From Nematostella vectensis (Eukaryota; Cnidaria; Anthozoa; Actiniaria; Edwardsiidae): a stretch of DNA of 64,000 nucleotides. The notes below the pieces were generated by a model. The model made no database searches, had not been told where the DNA came from, and was given only the letters and a program-made list of their open reading frames with translations. Numbering within the stretch: the stretch's first letter is position 1; every line of letters starts with the position of its first letter. Position numbers and translations under genes: made by a program. The stretch spans positions 5,191,001 to 5,255,000 of the forward strand of contig NC_064042.1 in the NCBI RefSeq assembly GCF_932526225.1. Reading direction: 5' to 3'. This document shows, one piece after another, positions 12,301 to 26,000 of this stretch.

Positions 12301-13242
12301 TTCTTCAGCCTTTCATAGTCTTTCTGAAGATCTTCTTGCTTCGTGCGTACGTCGTTCAGCTTATCTTCCAGCTCCTGGTAGTCTTCAAACAAAGCCTAGT
12401 GTGCATGCAACGAAACATAAGGAACCACTCCATTAGGAGTTAACTTAGGAAGGCTGACAACAATAGCTAGGAAAAAGAAACCAAATAAAAAATTGCATTC
12501 GCAAGGACTTAGATGGAAAACACTCGCGTTATCCATAGATCATCATTGTTGGATTTGTTTGCTTTTGTAGAAAGAAAGTGCCATCATGGATCGTGAAAAA
12601 ACATTTTTTTTATTATTTGTTGTCGTCGTCTGTCGTCTTTCACTAGTATGGCATGTATGTATTTGCTCTTTACCCGATGGAAACAAAGAATTAACTAATT
12701 TTGACACTGCTCTATCTTAATATCTCATTGTACTTGCTGAAACTAACGATAAAACCCGGGAGGGGGGGATTGTACGAATTACCTAGAAAGTAATACACAA
12801 TTACGGCGCGTGTGAGTATTATATCAAAAAACAAGCACTACAAGTAAATAAGTTCTTATTATTGTTAACCAGCTGATGTAAAATTAACCCAAATCAGCAA
12901 ATGTTCGGCTGACAGGAGACTCTCTAGTACCTTTTTGGCGACAACCGCGTCATCGTACTCTCTCTTCAGAGTGATGACCTGTTCGTGGCTTGACGTGATC
13001 ACCTTAAAATAAGTAAATAAGTTATTAATATTGTTAACCCGGTAATGTAAAATTACCCCAAATCAGCAAATTCCTATGAACTATATAGATAGACTGTGTT
13101 TGAATGATGCATTTATAAAAATATGCAAATCTTGACTACGTGCCTGATATTACGAAGTTTAAAATGTTCGGCTGACAGGAGACTCTCTAAGTACCTTTTT
13201 GGAGACGACCTGTTCGTGGCTTGACGAGATCACCTTCGACAT
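3302..13242 (-). CDS. Gene B: giant coiled-coil protein, five exons, about 2,832 aa
   Basis: Exons: 13242-13195, 13002-12931, 12395-4474, 4108-3957, 3606-3302. Every junction has GT/AG and the phases agree throughout. The ATG at 13242 gives MSKVISSSHEQ. The 7,922-bp third exon is one open frame of almost pure heptad-type coiled coil rich in Glu, Lys, Leu and Gln, like myosin tails, golgins or rootletin, with no motor or enzymatic domain. Four acidic linkers carrying a VES-type motif interrupt the rod near residues 275-304, 1020-1050, 1365-1394 and 2207-2232. The last two exons encode a non-coiled basic, Ser-rich tail with repeated SRYSSR. There is no signal peptide or membrane span, so a cytoskeletal or organelle-tether role is likely, but I cannot assign a named family. 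Reading through the third exon's donor gives an immediate stop. Gene A is its head-to-tail paralogue. Confidence 0.85.
12931..13242 (-). repeat. Duplicated first and second exons of gene B
   Basis: Exon 1 (13242-13195) and exon 2 (13002-12931), with flanking intron sequence, are copies of one segment. Both contain GTGATC..TCAAGCCACGAACAGGTC, both end in AAAAAG at the donor, and both are followed by TCTCCTGTCAGCCGAAC on the minus strand. Exon 1 lacks about 24 bases present in exon 2. The exon 2 acceptor AG aligns with the AAG (Lys3) codon of exon 1, where an ATG lies six bases upstream. Confidence 0.75.
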
Positions 13243-13768
13243 GATGGACGGTGGTCGGACAAGGGTCTGACAGTCTGACAGGAGTCGGACAAGAATCGGC
13301 CACTTCGCTTGCTTTAAAAGACGCAAAAAAAAACATTTAATTCGCAATTCCGGAGGGTAAAATTAAGTCCCTCAATCTACCCTGGCGATCAGGGGGTCGG
13401 AAAAAACTCACAACACTCATTTTTCTCGCCCCTGCCACTTGCTTCGCGCCATAGGAATCCCGAAAACTCTAAACAACAATTTCCAAATTAAAAATCCATC
13501 CTGCTAAACTTAATGGAATCGCCACATCGAATTTCGCAATATTCTTAAAACATAAGCATTCTTTAAACCCCCCACCCCCAACCCCCATCCAAAATCCATA
13601 TTATTGGTTATATATTTGTGCAAAAAGCCGGGCTTCCTGTGTTAAAATGTGTTGTAGCTCGAGTCTACGATCCCTGGATGATAAACAAATACGGTAGATG
13701 AGTTTATAAACTGTTTCTCTAGAATATCAAGTAATCAAAAAGTTAGAGCTTTCTCAGACGAAAAGGCT

Positions 13769-13809
13769 CACCGACGAACCGATTTTATTGTGAAGTCGGT
13801 TCGTCGGTG
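13769..13809. repeat. Perfect 14-bp inverted repeat (hairpin)
   Basis: CACCGACGAACCGA at 13769-13782 is exactly complementary to TCGGTTCGTCGGTG at 13796-13809, with a 13-base AT-rich loop. It lies about 530 bases upstream of the gene B start. Function unknown. Confidence 0.7.
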
Positions 13810-15664
13810 CCACAGAGAGCCACAGAGAGTCCAAAACACCACAGGAAACTCGCTGAAAGAATGCCAAGGCTTTGCTCTTTTGGTAAGTCAACACGATGCC
13901 GTACGCCGCTGACTTTCTTCCTGCTGATGATGTGTCATAAAGGTAACACTGAACTAAATCACATTATTAAACTATTTTTTCTCAATACGATGTTTTTGTT
14001 CAGGATTATTTGGTATTTTTGTTATGGTTAGCTTTGGCGATTCTAGACAGTCAAAATTGATGCAAAGAAATTAAAATAGTTTTTTGGGGGTTTAAAATTT
14101 TATAAAAAGGGGACATTGTGACATCATTAGTCATTCTTGAGTAAAAATGATATTCTTTGCTGCTGTACGTTTATTATCAATCTCATTTTAGATTATACGT
14201 TACAAATTGCGCCTCAAATGAAATATTCATTTGACACTCAAATCAAATACGTTCATCATATACAATACGATTGATTAATATACGATTAATATTCTCTACA
14301 ATACAATTCACAGCTGGACTTGCTCCCTGCTGTCTGGAGCCGCGTTTGTTTACATTCCAAAGGTTCTACATTCCGTGGATATGAACTCACATCGAAGTCT
14401 CAAACAATTTAAAGATGTTTAAAAACTTCCCTTTGGTTTGATATGTGTAAGCCTGAAACCATGGCTATCGAAAGTCTGAGCTTTTTGGGCCCGCATGGCG
14501 GTAGGCAGGGCTAGAACCTATTTTTAGTTTTTAGATCAGAGTTGTATACTAAAATGTTTGCATTGTTCAAATGTTCTTTTGGTTTTGGCTATCATTTATT
14601 ATCATTTTTGCTAATTTGCAACTCTGAACTTATATATCAATCCATTTAAAACAAATATTTATATTTTTGTTTTGATTTATCTATATCCCTATATCGAGTT
14701 TAAAAATGAAAATGCATTTCTTAACTTGTCGAATGGAATAGCTAGTATTAAAATACATGTATAATGTTCAAATAAACTTAACAGTCTGTTCGCGTTTACC
14801 TGGAATAAATTCAGGTTATGCGTTTGTTTCTAGAAGTTTCCACATATAAAACAAATAAAGGAATTTAAACAAAGCAGCGCTGGGATGCATTCCAACCATA
14901 CTTCGGAAAAGATAAAAAAAAAAAAAAATCAAACCAAATTCTGCTGCAAAATATTGATAATTGCCAACACCAAGGTGTTCATACCAGTAATAGATTGTAT
15001 AACCCTACGATTGTTATTAAACTTTCATTAATCCCATCGAAACATTGTCGCGATAATGGCCCAATTATAATTGGAGATCTGACTTTTAAATGCACAAAGC
15101 TTATATACAGATATTAATTCATACGTTGAGATGTTTGCAAAAGTATTTTTGAAATGATTCCCCTTTGAACTACGTTTAATGCACTTTTGCAAAAGCCCAC
15201 ACCCACCAAAACACCAAATTGCTCTAAAAAGCATTTAAAAGTGATTAAAAACAACAAAAGTACAAGGTACTCACGTGAACTCAAGAAACTTGCTTTGCGA
15301 CTTGAGATCGATCAGCAAGTGCGGGCACTGTTCACTTGCGAATGCCAAGAGATTTGTAGAAGTACAGAAACAAGCGTCCAACCTCTTGCGAAGACAAATT
15401 CAAGTCCGAAATCTAGGAGTGTATGCTGCCAGGCTTGTGTGCTTATCCGCGCTATGATTGGTTGAGTTTGACTCCTGGAGAGATTGTTTATAGCTACGTT
15501 TATTGATTTTTCACGCAAGGACAGGGCGTTTTGTAGAACTGCTTTCAAGCTTTTAAATTTTTGCGCGGTGTGATCAGTGTTGGGTGATTTCACAGTTGTT
15601 ATGGAAGGTTTCAAAGTGGAGCCTCCAAAACGGTCACCCCAATGGCCGGATAATGTCTTCGTTA

Positions 15665-15985
15665 TTTGGAGGTGCCTGTTAAATAGAGGTTTATTTATTA
15701 AGTTTTACTGATGAATTTGGAATCATATTATCCGCAGTATTTACAGAGGTTTATTTATAAAGTTTCATTGATGATTTGGAATCGTATTATACGCAGTATT
15801 AATAGAAGTTTATTTATAAAGTTTCACTGATGAATTTGGAATCATATACGCAGTGTTTATAGAGGTTTATTTATAAAGTTTCATTGATGATTTGGAATCA
15901 TATTATACGCAGTATATTAATAGGGGTTTATCTATAAAGTTTCACTGATGAATTTGGAATCAAAATATATGAAGTATCCGTTAAA
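15665..15985. repeat. Tandem repeat, about 64-bp unit, five copies
   Basis: The unit contains GAGGTTTATTTATAAAGTTT followed by CA(C/T)TGATGA and TTTGGAATCATATTATACGC. About five diverged copies lie in the intergenic spacer. The flank near 15990-16080 repeats the words AAATAGAGG and TCGGATACC, so this may be the core of an old element. Confidence 0.7.
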
Positions 15986-17035
15986 TAGAGGGTCCCATGT
16001 ATTTGGACTTCCAAAGTCCTTATTTTAATTTTTTCAGTCAAACTCTTTAAATAAAATCCCTCGGATACCTCCGTTCTCTAAACACGGTACAATGCAGTAT
16101 CGCAACATTGCACTTTTGCTTTCTAGACAAAATATCCCAGTTTACCATATTTGTGACAGCTGTGTATGAAAGGACACAGGGGTCCAAATTAAGCGGCCAC
16201 CCTAGAAACCGGTTGGCCAATCAAGTGTTGACCCAACTTCTAAAAATATGACGAAGGATAAGGGGGACAGTAATCGAGTTCAAGGAAAATTAAAATAAAA
16301 TTAAATATAAGTTTCTTAGAGCCAACGAGTTTATTAATAACCATGTATTTAATAGTGCTTTTAAAAAGAGTTCTAAATATGACAATTCAGTGCAGATGAA
16401 TTTGTATTATTTCTAAGCTGCCATCGAGGCCTGGAAAGATATATGATAGATACCAACACATGACTAACACACAATAACATCTATGACTTCTACTTTCGAA
16501 CGTTGCTTAAACGCGCATTATGTGCGAGGTAAATTGATGTATATAATGTATATTGATTGTCAAAATTAATAACAAAAACTTTAAATATACGAATACACGA
16601 TAAAATATTTAAAAATTATTTCCTTAGAGGCTGCTAAAATCAGCCAGAAACCAACGCATGCGATCGCCTCAAGGATGAAACACACGATTTTAAATATCGA
16701 TCATATACATTTTGAAAGTTTAGAATTAAATCCTGTCGTTGATTGACCTGATTGATCAATAAAGAAACAGATAAATAAAATAGTAAATGAATGAGTAAAT
16801 AGAAACAGTCATCATCTCTTTTTAAAATGCTCGACTTTTCATTGACACATTGTCCTTCATGAATCGGGTAACATTTTGCAAATTGATTCCTCGGTTTTCC
16901 TTAGGGTGAACCAGGCTTTATGGCAAAATTAGGTACTACTGGAATAGTGCGAACCAGACTTTATGCTACAGAGTTGTACTATGTCTCCATTGGGAACCAG
17001 GCTTTGGTATGGATAGGAACCACTACTTGACTCCT

Positions 17036-20000
17036 CTAAAAGTACTTCCTTGTTACTGGATACGAGCTGTATCGTCCGCTATAGTACCCAGATGATCGAT
17101 ACGCACTACCGGAGCTGTACCCGCGGCTTAAGTATATTCCACTGTTTCCTGTGGTGTACCTATAGGATTGTGCTCGGCCCCCTGTAGTGGTCGTACTGGA
17201 GAGGGTGGACGCCGCCTCTAGCTGGGTGTCAGTGATGGTGGATGACCGGGAGCGAGTCTCGTTCTCGCTGGATTCTGTTTTTTCGGGGGAGCTCTTAGTG
17301 CTTGTGGCCTCGGTGATAATGGTGGTTTCCTGTAACAGGGAACATATTAATGTTATCTTCGTTGAAGCAGAATCACCGTCACCATGATGATCATCATCTT
17401 CATAGTCATCATCACCGCCACAACCATAACTATCATCATCATCTCGGTCATAATCATCATTATCAACAACAACAAAATCGTAATCATCATCACTACCACC
17501 ATCATCATCATCACCATCGTCACCATAACCTTTAACAACAAAATCGTTACCATCATTATCGCCTTCATGATAACCACCTTCTTCGTCATTAAGAGCATCA
17601 GCGACATCAAAATCGGCATCATCACCACCACAATCGTCACCACCATTATCACCAACATAATCATCCTCTTACCTTAGAGCCACCCTCTTCGCCAATCTCG
17701 TTTTTGAAAGACTTTTTCATCTCATTGACGTCATCAGCAGTGAAGTACGCTGACCGCTGTGACGGGCTCGCGATTCGGGAACGAGGCGTGGACGTCGCCA
17801 CAAAGTTGCCGCTGACCAGACTCGCTGTATCGCTGTACGTAGACTTGGGTGAAGTCACGTAAGACACGTTCTCCTTTGCATTCGGCTCTGAAATCAGCTT
17901 CACAACCTAGATCGCGGACAAAACGATATCATCAGACATGAGTAGGCGCTCAATAATGCAAGAGATTAGCTGAATCTACGGAATCAAAACGAAACCAAAG
18001 TAATCGTTGGATAATAATTTTTTTCCAACGACTGCGATAAAAACAAGAAAAACACTTCCACACGCAACACTAACACGAAAACGCACTTCCACACGCATCA
18101 CTAAGACGAGCACGCACTTCCACACGTAACACTAAGACGAATACGCACATCCACACGCACCATCCGCACAAGCACAACATTCACGCAACACAAACACGAG
18201 CACGCACTTCCACACGTAACACTAAGACGAGCACGCACTTCCACACGTAACACTAACACGAGCACGCACTTCCACACGTAACACTTAGACGAAAACGCAC
18301 TTCGACACGTAACACTAAGACGAGCACGCTTATACCATCCACACGCACCATCCGCAAGAGCACGCACTTCCACGTGCAACACTAACACGAACACGCACTT
18401 CCACACGCAACACTAACACGGGCACGCACTTTCACAAGCAAACTAAGACGAGCACGCACTTCCACACGTAACACTAAGACGAGCACGCACTTCCACACTA
18501 AACACTTAGACGAGCACGCACTTTCACATGCAACGCTAACACGAACACGCACTTCCACACGCAACACTAACACGAGCACGCACTTCCACACGTAACACTA
18601 AGACGAGCACGCTTATACCATCCACACGCACCATCAGCAAGAGCACGAACTTCCACGTGCAACACTAGCACGAGCACGCACTTCCACACGCAACACAAAC
18701 ACGAGCACGCACTTCCACACGCAACACAAACACGAGCACGCACTTCCACACGTAACACTAAGACGAGCACGCTCGTACCATCCACGCGTACTATTCGCAC
18801 GAGAACGCATGCACACATTTACATACACCCCTTCTTTATAAAGTTTGTCCCACAATGATTAAAGTCTTCTTACCTCAGAAGTCTTAGCGCTGCTGTACGC
18901 ATCCTTCCTGTATTGCCCCAGCTCTCCTTGCAGCGCCGCGATCTTCATCCTCAACTCGCTGATCAGCACGTTCTTCTCATCATTGGACCTAATGTACCCT
19001 TCGTTGGAAGTCTTCAACTCTCTGACCTCCTTCTCGAGCGTGTAGATCTGCTCCTGCTTACCCCACGCCTCCTGTCGCACTCTGGCCGCCAGCTCGCTCT
19101 CCAGGCGGGACTTCTCCGCCAACAGCTGGTGGTAGTCGCTCTCAAGCTTAGAGTACTTATCCTGGTAGATCACCACGTCTTGTCTGGTCACCATTCTACT
19201 GGAGGACTCGAGGTCCGAGATCTTAGCCTTCGCAGCGCTGAGCTCGTAATCCACTGCGAACTTATCCTTGAGAAGCGTTTCCTTCTCTTTACAAACATTC
19301 TCGTATTTCATCTTCAGGTTGTCGTAGTCGTGGTTCATGTAAGTGAACTTGGTGAGCTCTTGCTCAGCACGGAAGCTCTCGGATGCTGAACGTCTCAGTA
19401 CTTCCATCTCCTGCCTTAATCTCGCGGTCTCGCTCTCAAGGCGTCTAATCGTCTCTTCCTTCTCCCAGACCGCCATGTTAACCTTCATCTGGACGTCGTT
19501 TTCGCTGTTCTTCTTCTCTATCAGGATCATCTGGTATTTCTGTTCGGCGTCGGAGAACTTAGCTTGGTATTCGCTGATCTCGCGATGGGCGTTGTTTCGG
19601 GCTTGGATCTCTGCAGTCATCAGCTGTGAAACAAAAAAATATAACTTAGCTTTGAAACGCTTAACTGATTGCCCACCACATCGCAGTATTGGGAGGTGCA
19701 TCGCCAATTTACTCTGCTAGTGACCAAAGGAGCAATACTGCATACAAGGAGCTAAGATACTAAGATCGGTGCTTGTACTAGGCTACGGATTATGATCTTC
19801 AACCAAGGTTAAATAGTTGCCTAATTCCTAGCCTCTCTCAGGGGGTCTAGATACCGTAATGACTCGAATAAGCGCCCTTCTTTAAATAAGCCCCCCCCAT
19901 CGACCTCGAATTTTGGAATAAGCCCCCCCCTCCCCTTTTAAAGATCTTAACAAAAGTACCCTTTAAATGATGTAAATAGTCAAAATATTTAGCTCGCACT

Positions 20001-23000
20001 GACATTCTCACATTACAATACGATAAACAATGCTCTCAATCGATTCGGAAGCGCGCTTTTAGAATCCTTAGTCTCTCTCAGAGAGTATAGATATGTTACC
20101 TTATCCTTAGTCTCTCTCAGAGAGTATAGATATGTTGCCTTATCCTTAGCCTCTCTCAGAGAGTATAGATATGTTACCTTATCCTTAGCCCCTCTCAGAG
20201 AGTATAGATATGTTACCTTATCCTTAGCCTCTCTCAGCTCCTGTTCCACCTCGTATCTCGCCTTGAGTAGACCATCTTTTTCTTTGTTCAGCTCCTCGTA
20301 GCGAAGTTTGAGCGACTCATGTTCCTTGCGAGTGGTCTCGAGCGTGTACTTGTCATGGGAACTGCTGGAAATCTCCTTCTTCAAACGCTCAATCTCCGCC
20401 AAGTAACCCTCAGTGACCGCAGTGCTGTTACGCTGTTCCCGTCGGAGGGACTCAATCTCTGCCTTCAGCCCTAGAGAACGATGCTTAAAAATGTTTAAAC
20501 AGGGTTCGTATACACTCAAGATCTATATGAGTACCGTATACCGAGGTCCAGTAATTCTTGTCATAGTTACTTAATAACTAACTTATCAAGATCAACTGAG
20601 CGTTTGGGGAATTGGGGTTAAGTGAAGAATCCCCGACTTACCTTCAATAGTCATTTCGCGTTCCCTGACGCCTTGTTTAAAGCTCTCTGTCTGAGATTCA
20701 AGCTGGATCGACAAGTTGTACTCATTCCTCTGCTGAACGGCGTCCACTTCCTGCTTCAGGAAGGCCACCTCGCTCTCGTATTTATACAGCTGAGACTTCA
20801 AACTCTGGATATCGGTCTCCTTCTCAACCACCTCGCTCCTGTAAACCTCGACGCGCTTCTCCACCTCCACACCCACGACCCTCTCGCTATCGCTCTTCGC
20901 CATCATCAACTCGTACCGCATCGACTCGACCTCGCCTTGCAGTTTGGACTTCTCGGAATACAATTCTTGGATCATCGCCTCTTTATGCGCGATCTCCTTT
21001 TTGTAACTCTCTGTGTGGGACTGCCTCAGGGCCTCTAGGTCCCTTCCGAATGTTGCCCTCTCGGAGCGCAGGGCCTCGATCATGATCTCCTTCTCCTTGA
21101 GCTCTCTCTTATAGTTTTCAGTGCCGCTATCGATGTACACCTGAATGTTCTTCTCGTTTTCAGCCCTGATTTGAGTGATCTGGTTTCTCAAGGACTCGGA
21201 CTGCTGCTCCAAGGTCGACTTCTCCGTCCGTAGCCTCTCGATCATGTATTCTTTCTCTCGAATCTCCTGTTTATTGGTCTCCGTCTGGCTCTCCACGTGA
21301 ATGGACATGTTACGTTCGTTCTCCGACTCCATGTATTCTATCTGTGTCTTGAGGGACTCGATCTGACGCTCGAAGCTCGCCTTCTCGTTGCGCAACTGAG
21401 AGATGAGATACTCCTTCTCCATCAGCTCTTTTCTATGGCTGTCTGAACTTTCTTGGAGCTTCAGCATGACGACCTTCTCGCCTTCGGATCTCAACGAGAC
21501 TAGTTCGGTCTTAACGCTGCCTAGCTCCATCTCCATCTTCTGTCTCTCGCCACGCAGAGTCTCGATCTGCACGCTGTAACCTTGGATAGTGCTGGTCTTG
21601 TACTCAATCTCGCAGTTTAGGGCGTGTATCTGGGCCTGTAATCCGTTCATCTCGGCTCTCAGATTACCAATAGTGACCTCACGATCCCTGATCTCCTTCC
21701 TGAACTCCCCGGCTCTGCGCTCCATCTCCACAGTGATGGTGTACTCGCTCTTGGTATGCGCGCTGGTGATCTCGCGTTTGCTTGCCTCGACTTCTTCCTG
21801 TAGCTTGAAAACCTGTGTTCTCAGCTGCTGCATCTCTTTTTCTTTCCCCATAATCTCATTCTTGTAGATCTCGACGCGCTTTTCCACCTGGATCGTCACA
21901 TTCCTCTGTCCTTCATTCTTTATGGATACAATCTCGTGCCTCAGGTTGCCGATCTCTCCCTGAAGCCTGGATCTTTCCTCGTACAGGCTCTGGATCACTT
22001 TCTCCTTCTCGTTGATCTCGGTTCTGAATCCCTCGGTTCGAGACACCAGTTGTAGAGTCATCGTTTTGTTGCTCTCTTCTCTGATCACCACAATCTGTTG
22101 CCTGAGAGACTCGATCTGGTTTTCGTATTGCTCTCGCTCATCACGAAGCTGCTGAATCACCAGATCTTTCTCTTTGATCTGACTCTCATATCCTTCAGCG
22201 TTGCTCTCTAGCACCAGCTTGATGTGGCCTTCATTTTCCGCCTTTATTCTAGTGATCTGGCTCGTCATTCCTTCAAGCTGATGCTCAAAGGTCGCCCTTT
22301 CTGTACGTAATTTTTCAATCTCGTACTCCTTTTCTCGGACCTCTTGCTTGTAGCTCTCCGTCTGGCTTTCCACGTGGATCGACACATTCGCTTCGTTCTC
22401 AGACTGGATGACTGTTATCTGGTTCTTAAGAGACTCGACTTGTCGCTCGATGCTCGCCTTCTCGCTTCGCAACTGGGCGATGAGATATTCCTTCTCCATG
22501 AGTTCCTTCCTGTGTCCATCCACGTGCTTCTGTAGCTGAATAGCGATGTTTCTCTCGCTGCTGACCTTCAGGTTGGTGTACTCTTTCTTCAGGGTTCCCA
22601 TCTCACTCTCAAGCTTGACCCGATCAGACCTTAACCTCTCGATCTCGGAGGTGTACCCTTGTGTAATGCTTGTCTTGTACTCCACTTCACGCTCGAGCGC
22701 AGCAATCTTCTGCTGGTATCCAGTCGTCTCACTCTTGAGCTTACTAATCTCCATCTCTCGTTCAATGATCTGCCTCTTGAAGTCTTCAGATTTCCGCTCA
22801 ACCTGAATGGATACCTCGTAATCGCTCTTGGACTGAATTGCAGTCATTTCTCTCTTGACAGACTCGGCCTGGGTCTGGTACTGCAAGACTTCTGCTCTCA
22901 GGCTCGGGATCTGTCTCTGATACGACTCAGCTTGCTTGGCGACCTCAATCGCCACCTGCTTCTGGAAATCGTGTTGAAGGACATACACTTCCTGTTTCTG

Positions 23001-26000
23001 CCTTTCGAACTCCGACTGCAGTTTAGATTTCTCGGCATACAGCTGTTGTATCATGGCTTCCTTCCGTTGGAGCTCGCGCCTATACCCATCCGAGTAAGAC
23101 TCGAGTTGCTGGTACACCTTCTTCTGGCCTTCATCGCGCACGACGACGATTTCCTTCCTTAAACCAGAGATTGTCTCCTCATAGCGCGTCCTCTCAGCCC
23201 TCGACTGCTCAATCATCGCTTCCTTCTGCTTGATCTCATCTCTCAAGCTCGCTGTTTGACCTTCAACGTACAAAGTGACATTCTTCTCTTTCTCAGACTG
23301 AACATAAGTAATCTGCCTTCTCAGGGACTCGATTTGGCCATCCGAGGCAGACTTTTCCGCTCGAAGCTTTTCGATGAGGTATTCCTTCTCTCGTAGTTCC
23401 TTGCGGAAGCCTTCCTTTGCCGTCTCCGCCTGAATCTTCACGTACCTGTCTTGCTCGTATTTGGCAAACTGGATTTCCTTCTGCAAGGATTTCACCTTCT
23501 TCTCAAGACTTGCCTTCTCGGCGCGCAGCTGTACCAGCTGGTAATCCTTCTCCATCAGGGACTTGTCTGAGTGCGATTGGATTATCGAGACGTTTTGGGT
23601 CTTCATGTGGCTTGCCGCGTGCTTCAGGGATTGGATCTCCCGCTCCATCCTCAACTTATCCTCGCGTAACTGCTGGATGGTGAAGTCGCGATCTTTGATC
23701 TCCTTCGTATTACCGGACGAGTACCTACAACACAATGATTTGTACTTGAGCTAAACGCTAAAGTTATAAATAGAAGACATAGACAACATACAAAGGAACT
23801 ACAAGCCTACAAATTCGTGCAATTTGTCAGTACCAGTACAATTGCTAGACTTATAACTCTTAGATTTCTTTTTAATGACAGCACCCTACAACTTAAACCG
23901 TGGCAGACATAGTCCCCATCTCTCATAAGATGACTTGACTCCTTTGAGGATTGTGCTTGGGAACCTCTGACTAAGAAAAGAATACCAACGCCACTTTAAA
24001 CCTTTCAAAATTGGTTGACACTTTTTACGACAAGACAACATTACGTTGCAAATAACTGAGAAAAGAAACTGGGTTATAAACGAATTTGCATGAGGGTAAA
24101 ACAAGGTGTTTAAGACGGCGCACATGATTTATCTGCGCAAGTTTCAATTCAGCGATTGGACAATTCTAACGTATACGTAGTCGTCGTTCCTTAGCAGTCA
24201 TAAAACCTAAGTTCCTTATTGTCACCGCAAATAATACTATTTACGAAAGGCGTTTTTAATTGTAGTTTAACCGTAATACTAAGGACCTTAAGACTTACGA
24301 CGAGAGTCTATGACGGCGCGCACGTAAGATTTCTGCGCGTGACACTACCATTTTTTTAGCGCGCTGAAACATAATGTGTGTAAATTGTAAGATCGCTACT
24401 CACTTATCAAGACTGATGGTGAAGTTCCGCTGATTCTCTATTTGGATGTCAGTTAATCTACGCCTCAGGGCCTCGATCTCGGCCAAGTGTCGCGTCTTCT
24501 CTGATCGAAGTCTATCGATGACAAAGTCCTTTTCACGGATCTCCTTGTGGAAGACTTCAGTCTGGCCCCCAGCAACGTACTTGGACTCATAGGTAACACT
24601 GTACGGGAAAACATAATACGTGCATTAGCAAGAGATAGCAGGATAGTAAAAAACGTCTCCTATACAGACTCCTACTTAGCAGCGAAGACATGAAGTAGTA
24701 ATAGATTTTAGAAGTCATATAAGATGGGAAAAATGCATCTGAAATTAATAAAATGAAAGTAAGATAAAATAGAGTAGAGTAAGGGAAAAAACATGAAAAG
24801 AAAAGTGAACTACAAGAGCCGTCAGTGGTCAGTAGATACAGTACAATAAAAAAAAACAGAGATAATTCATAAGCTAATAGAAGGGAATAGTAAAGGTGGG
24901 TCAAGTGAAATAGTATGAAGGGAAGAAAAGTGAAATAAAAGTAGGGTCTGTTTCAATGGAAGGGTAATTTTTTTTAATGAAAGAGAATTGTTTAAAGAGC
25001 CAGAATAAGCCACATCGGTGTCATTGTTTGGAAAACAAATTATGTCATGGAATTTCGAAACAACTAAACTGAAAAAAAGCACAATAGATTTCCCAAATAA
25101 TCAGCCGATGAAAATTGATGCTTTCTAGACACTTTGTATCGTAAGAATAGACGAACACGAGAAGGTATCGACGCAATATCGTCTTCTATCTGTATCTCAC
25201 CCCATAGATGGCACGTGTATCTCTGGTTAGCTAGGCGAGCCCTGCTGCGCCTGCTTGTTCACTATTTGCCTCAGCATCTCAATGTGCTTCTCCAGCCTGG
25301 AGTTCTCAGTTCGGTAACGCTCAGTCTCGGCACAAAACTGAGCTCTCTCTTGCCCTAACTTCTCAACTAGGCTATCCTTCTCTCGTACACTCCTGCGATA
25401 GTCGGCGAACTCTGCATCACTAACGATACTCACGTTACTCTCGATGCTAGTCTGAATGGACTCTAGTGTGCTTTTCAGGTTCTGTAATGTGTGAATTGAA
25501 TTCATTGTTTCGCCGTATAACCTCTCAATTGCGGCATTTTTCCCTTCCTGACTTCCGCAGAAGGTCAATCTTTGGTTCAACCGTGATGGCTAGTTTACTC
25601 TCTACTTATGACTGCAGCGTCGCTAGTTTGCTTCTCATGTTCTCCATTACATAATGCGACTTGATCCGCTCGCTTTGGAGGCTCTGGATGGTCGCATCCT
25701 TACTTTTACACTCTTCTGTCATGTTGTCCAGTTGCAAAGTATACTTCGACGCGAGTTGTTTCTCTACTTGATCAAACTTCTCGACTTTAGAGCTAAAGTC
25801 ATCCCTCTCTGCGCAAGTTCTCCCAGTTGTACTTCGAGCTTGGCAATTCGGCTTCTCAAAGTGGTGACCTCAAACTCAAGGTCAGTTTTCTTCTCGCCGC
25901 TGACGCTTCCCGTTTCGATACTAAGCGCTTTAGCTTCAAGTACCGATAACTTGTGCTCCAACTCCCTGGACTTCTCCTTTGCTGCCCTTGAGGACTCTTC

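Larger units (their letters stand above)
13243..17035. other. Spacer between gene A 3' end and gene B start
   Basis: About 3.8 kb without a supported exon. It should hold the gene B promoter and gene A 3' UTR. It contains a perfect hairpin at 13769-13809 and a tandem repeat at about 15665-15985. Remaining open frames are short and lack coding character. A minus-strand AATAAA at 16330-16335 could serve gene A. Confidence 0.45.

Noticed and set aside
17350-17677. His-rich or Ile-rich frames on both strands
   Set aside because: Trinucleotide microsatellite in the last intron of gene A.
18101-18855. Cys/Val-rich minus-strand frames
   Set aside because: They are translations of the 31-bp minisatellite and change phase with unit variants.
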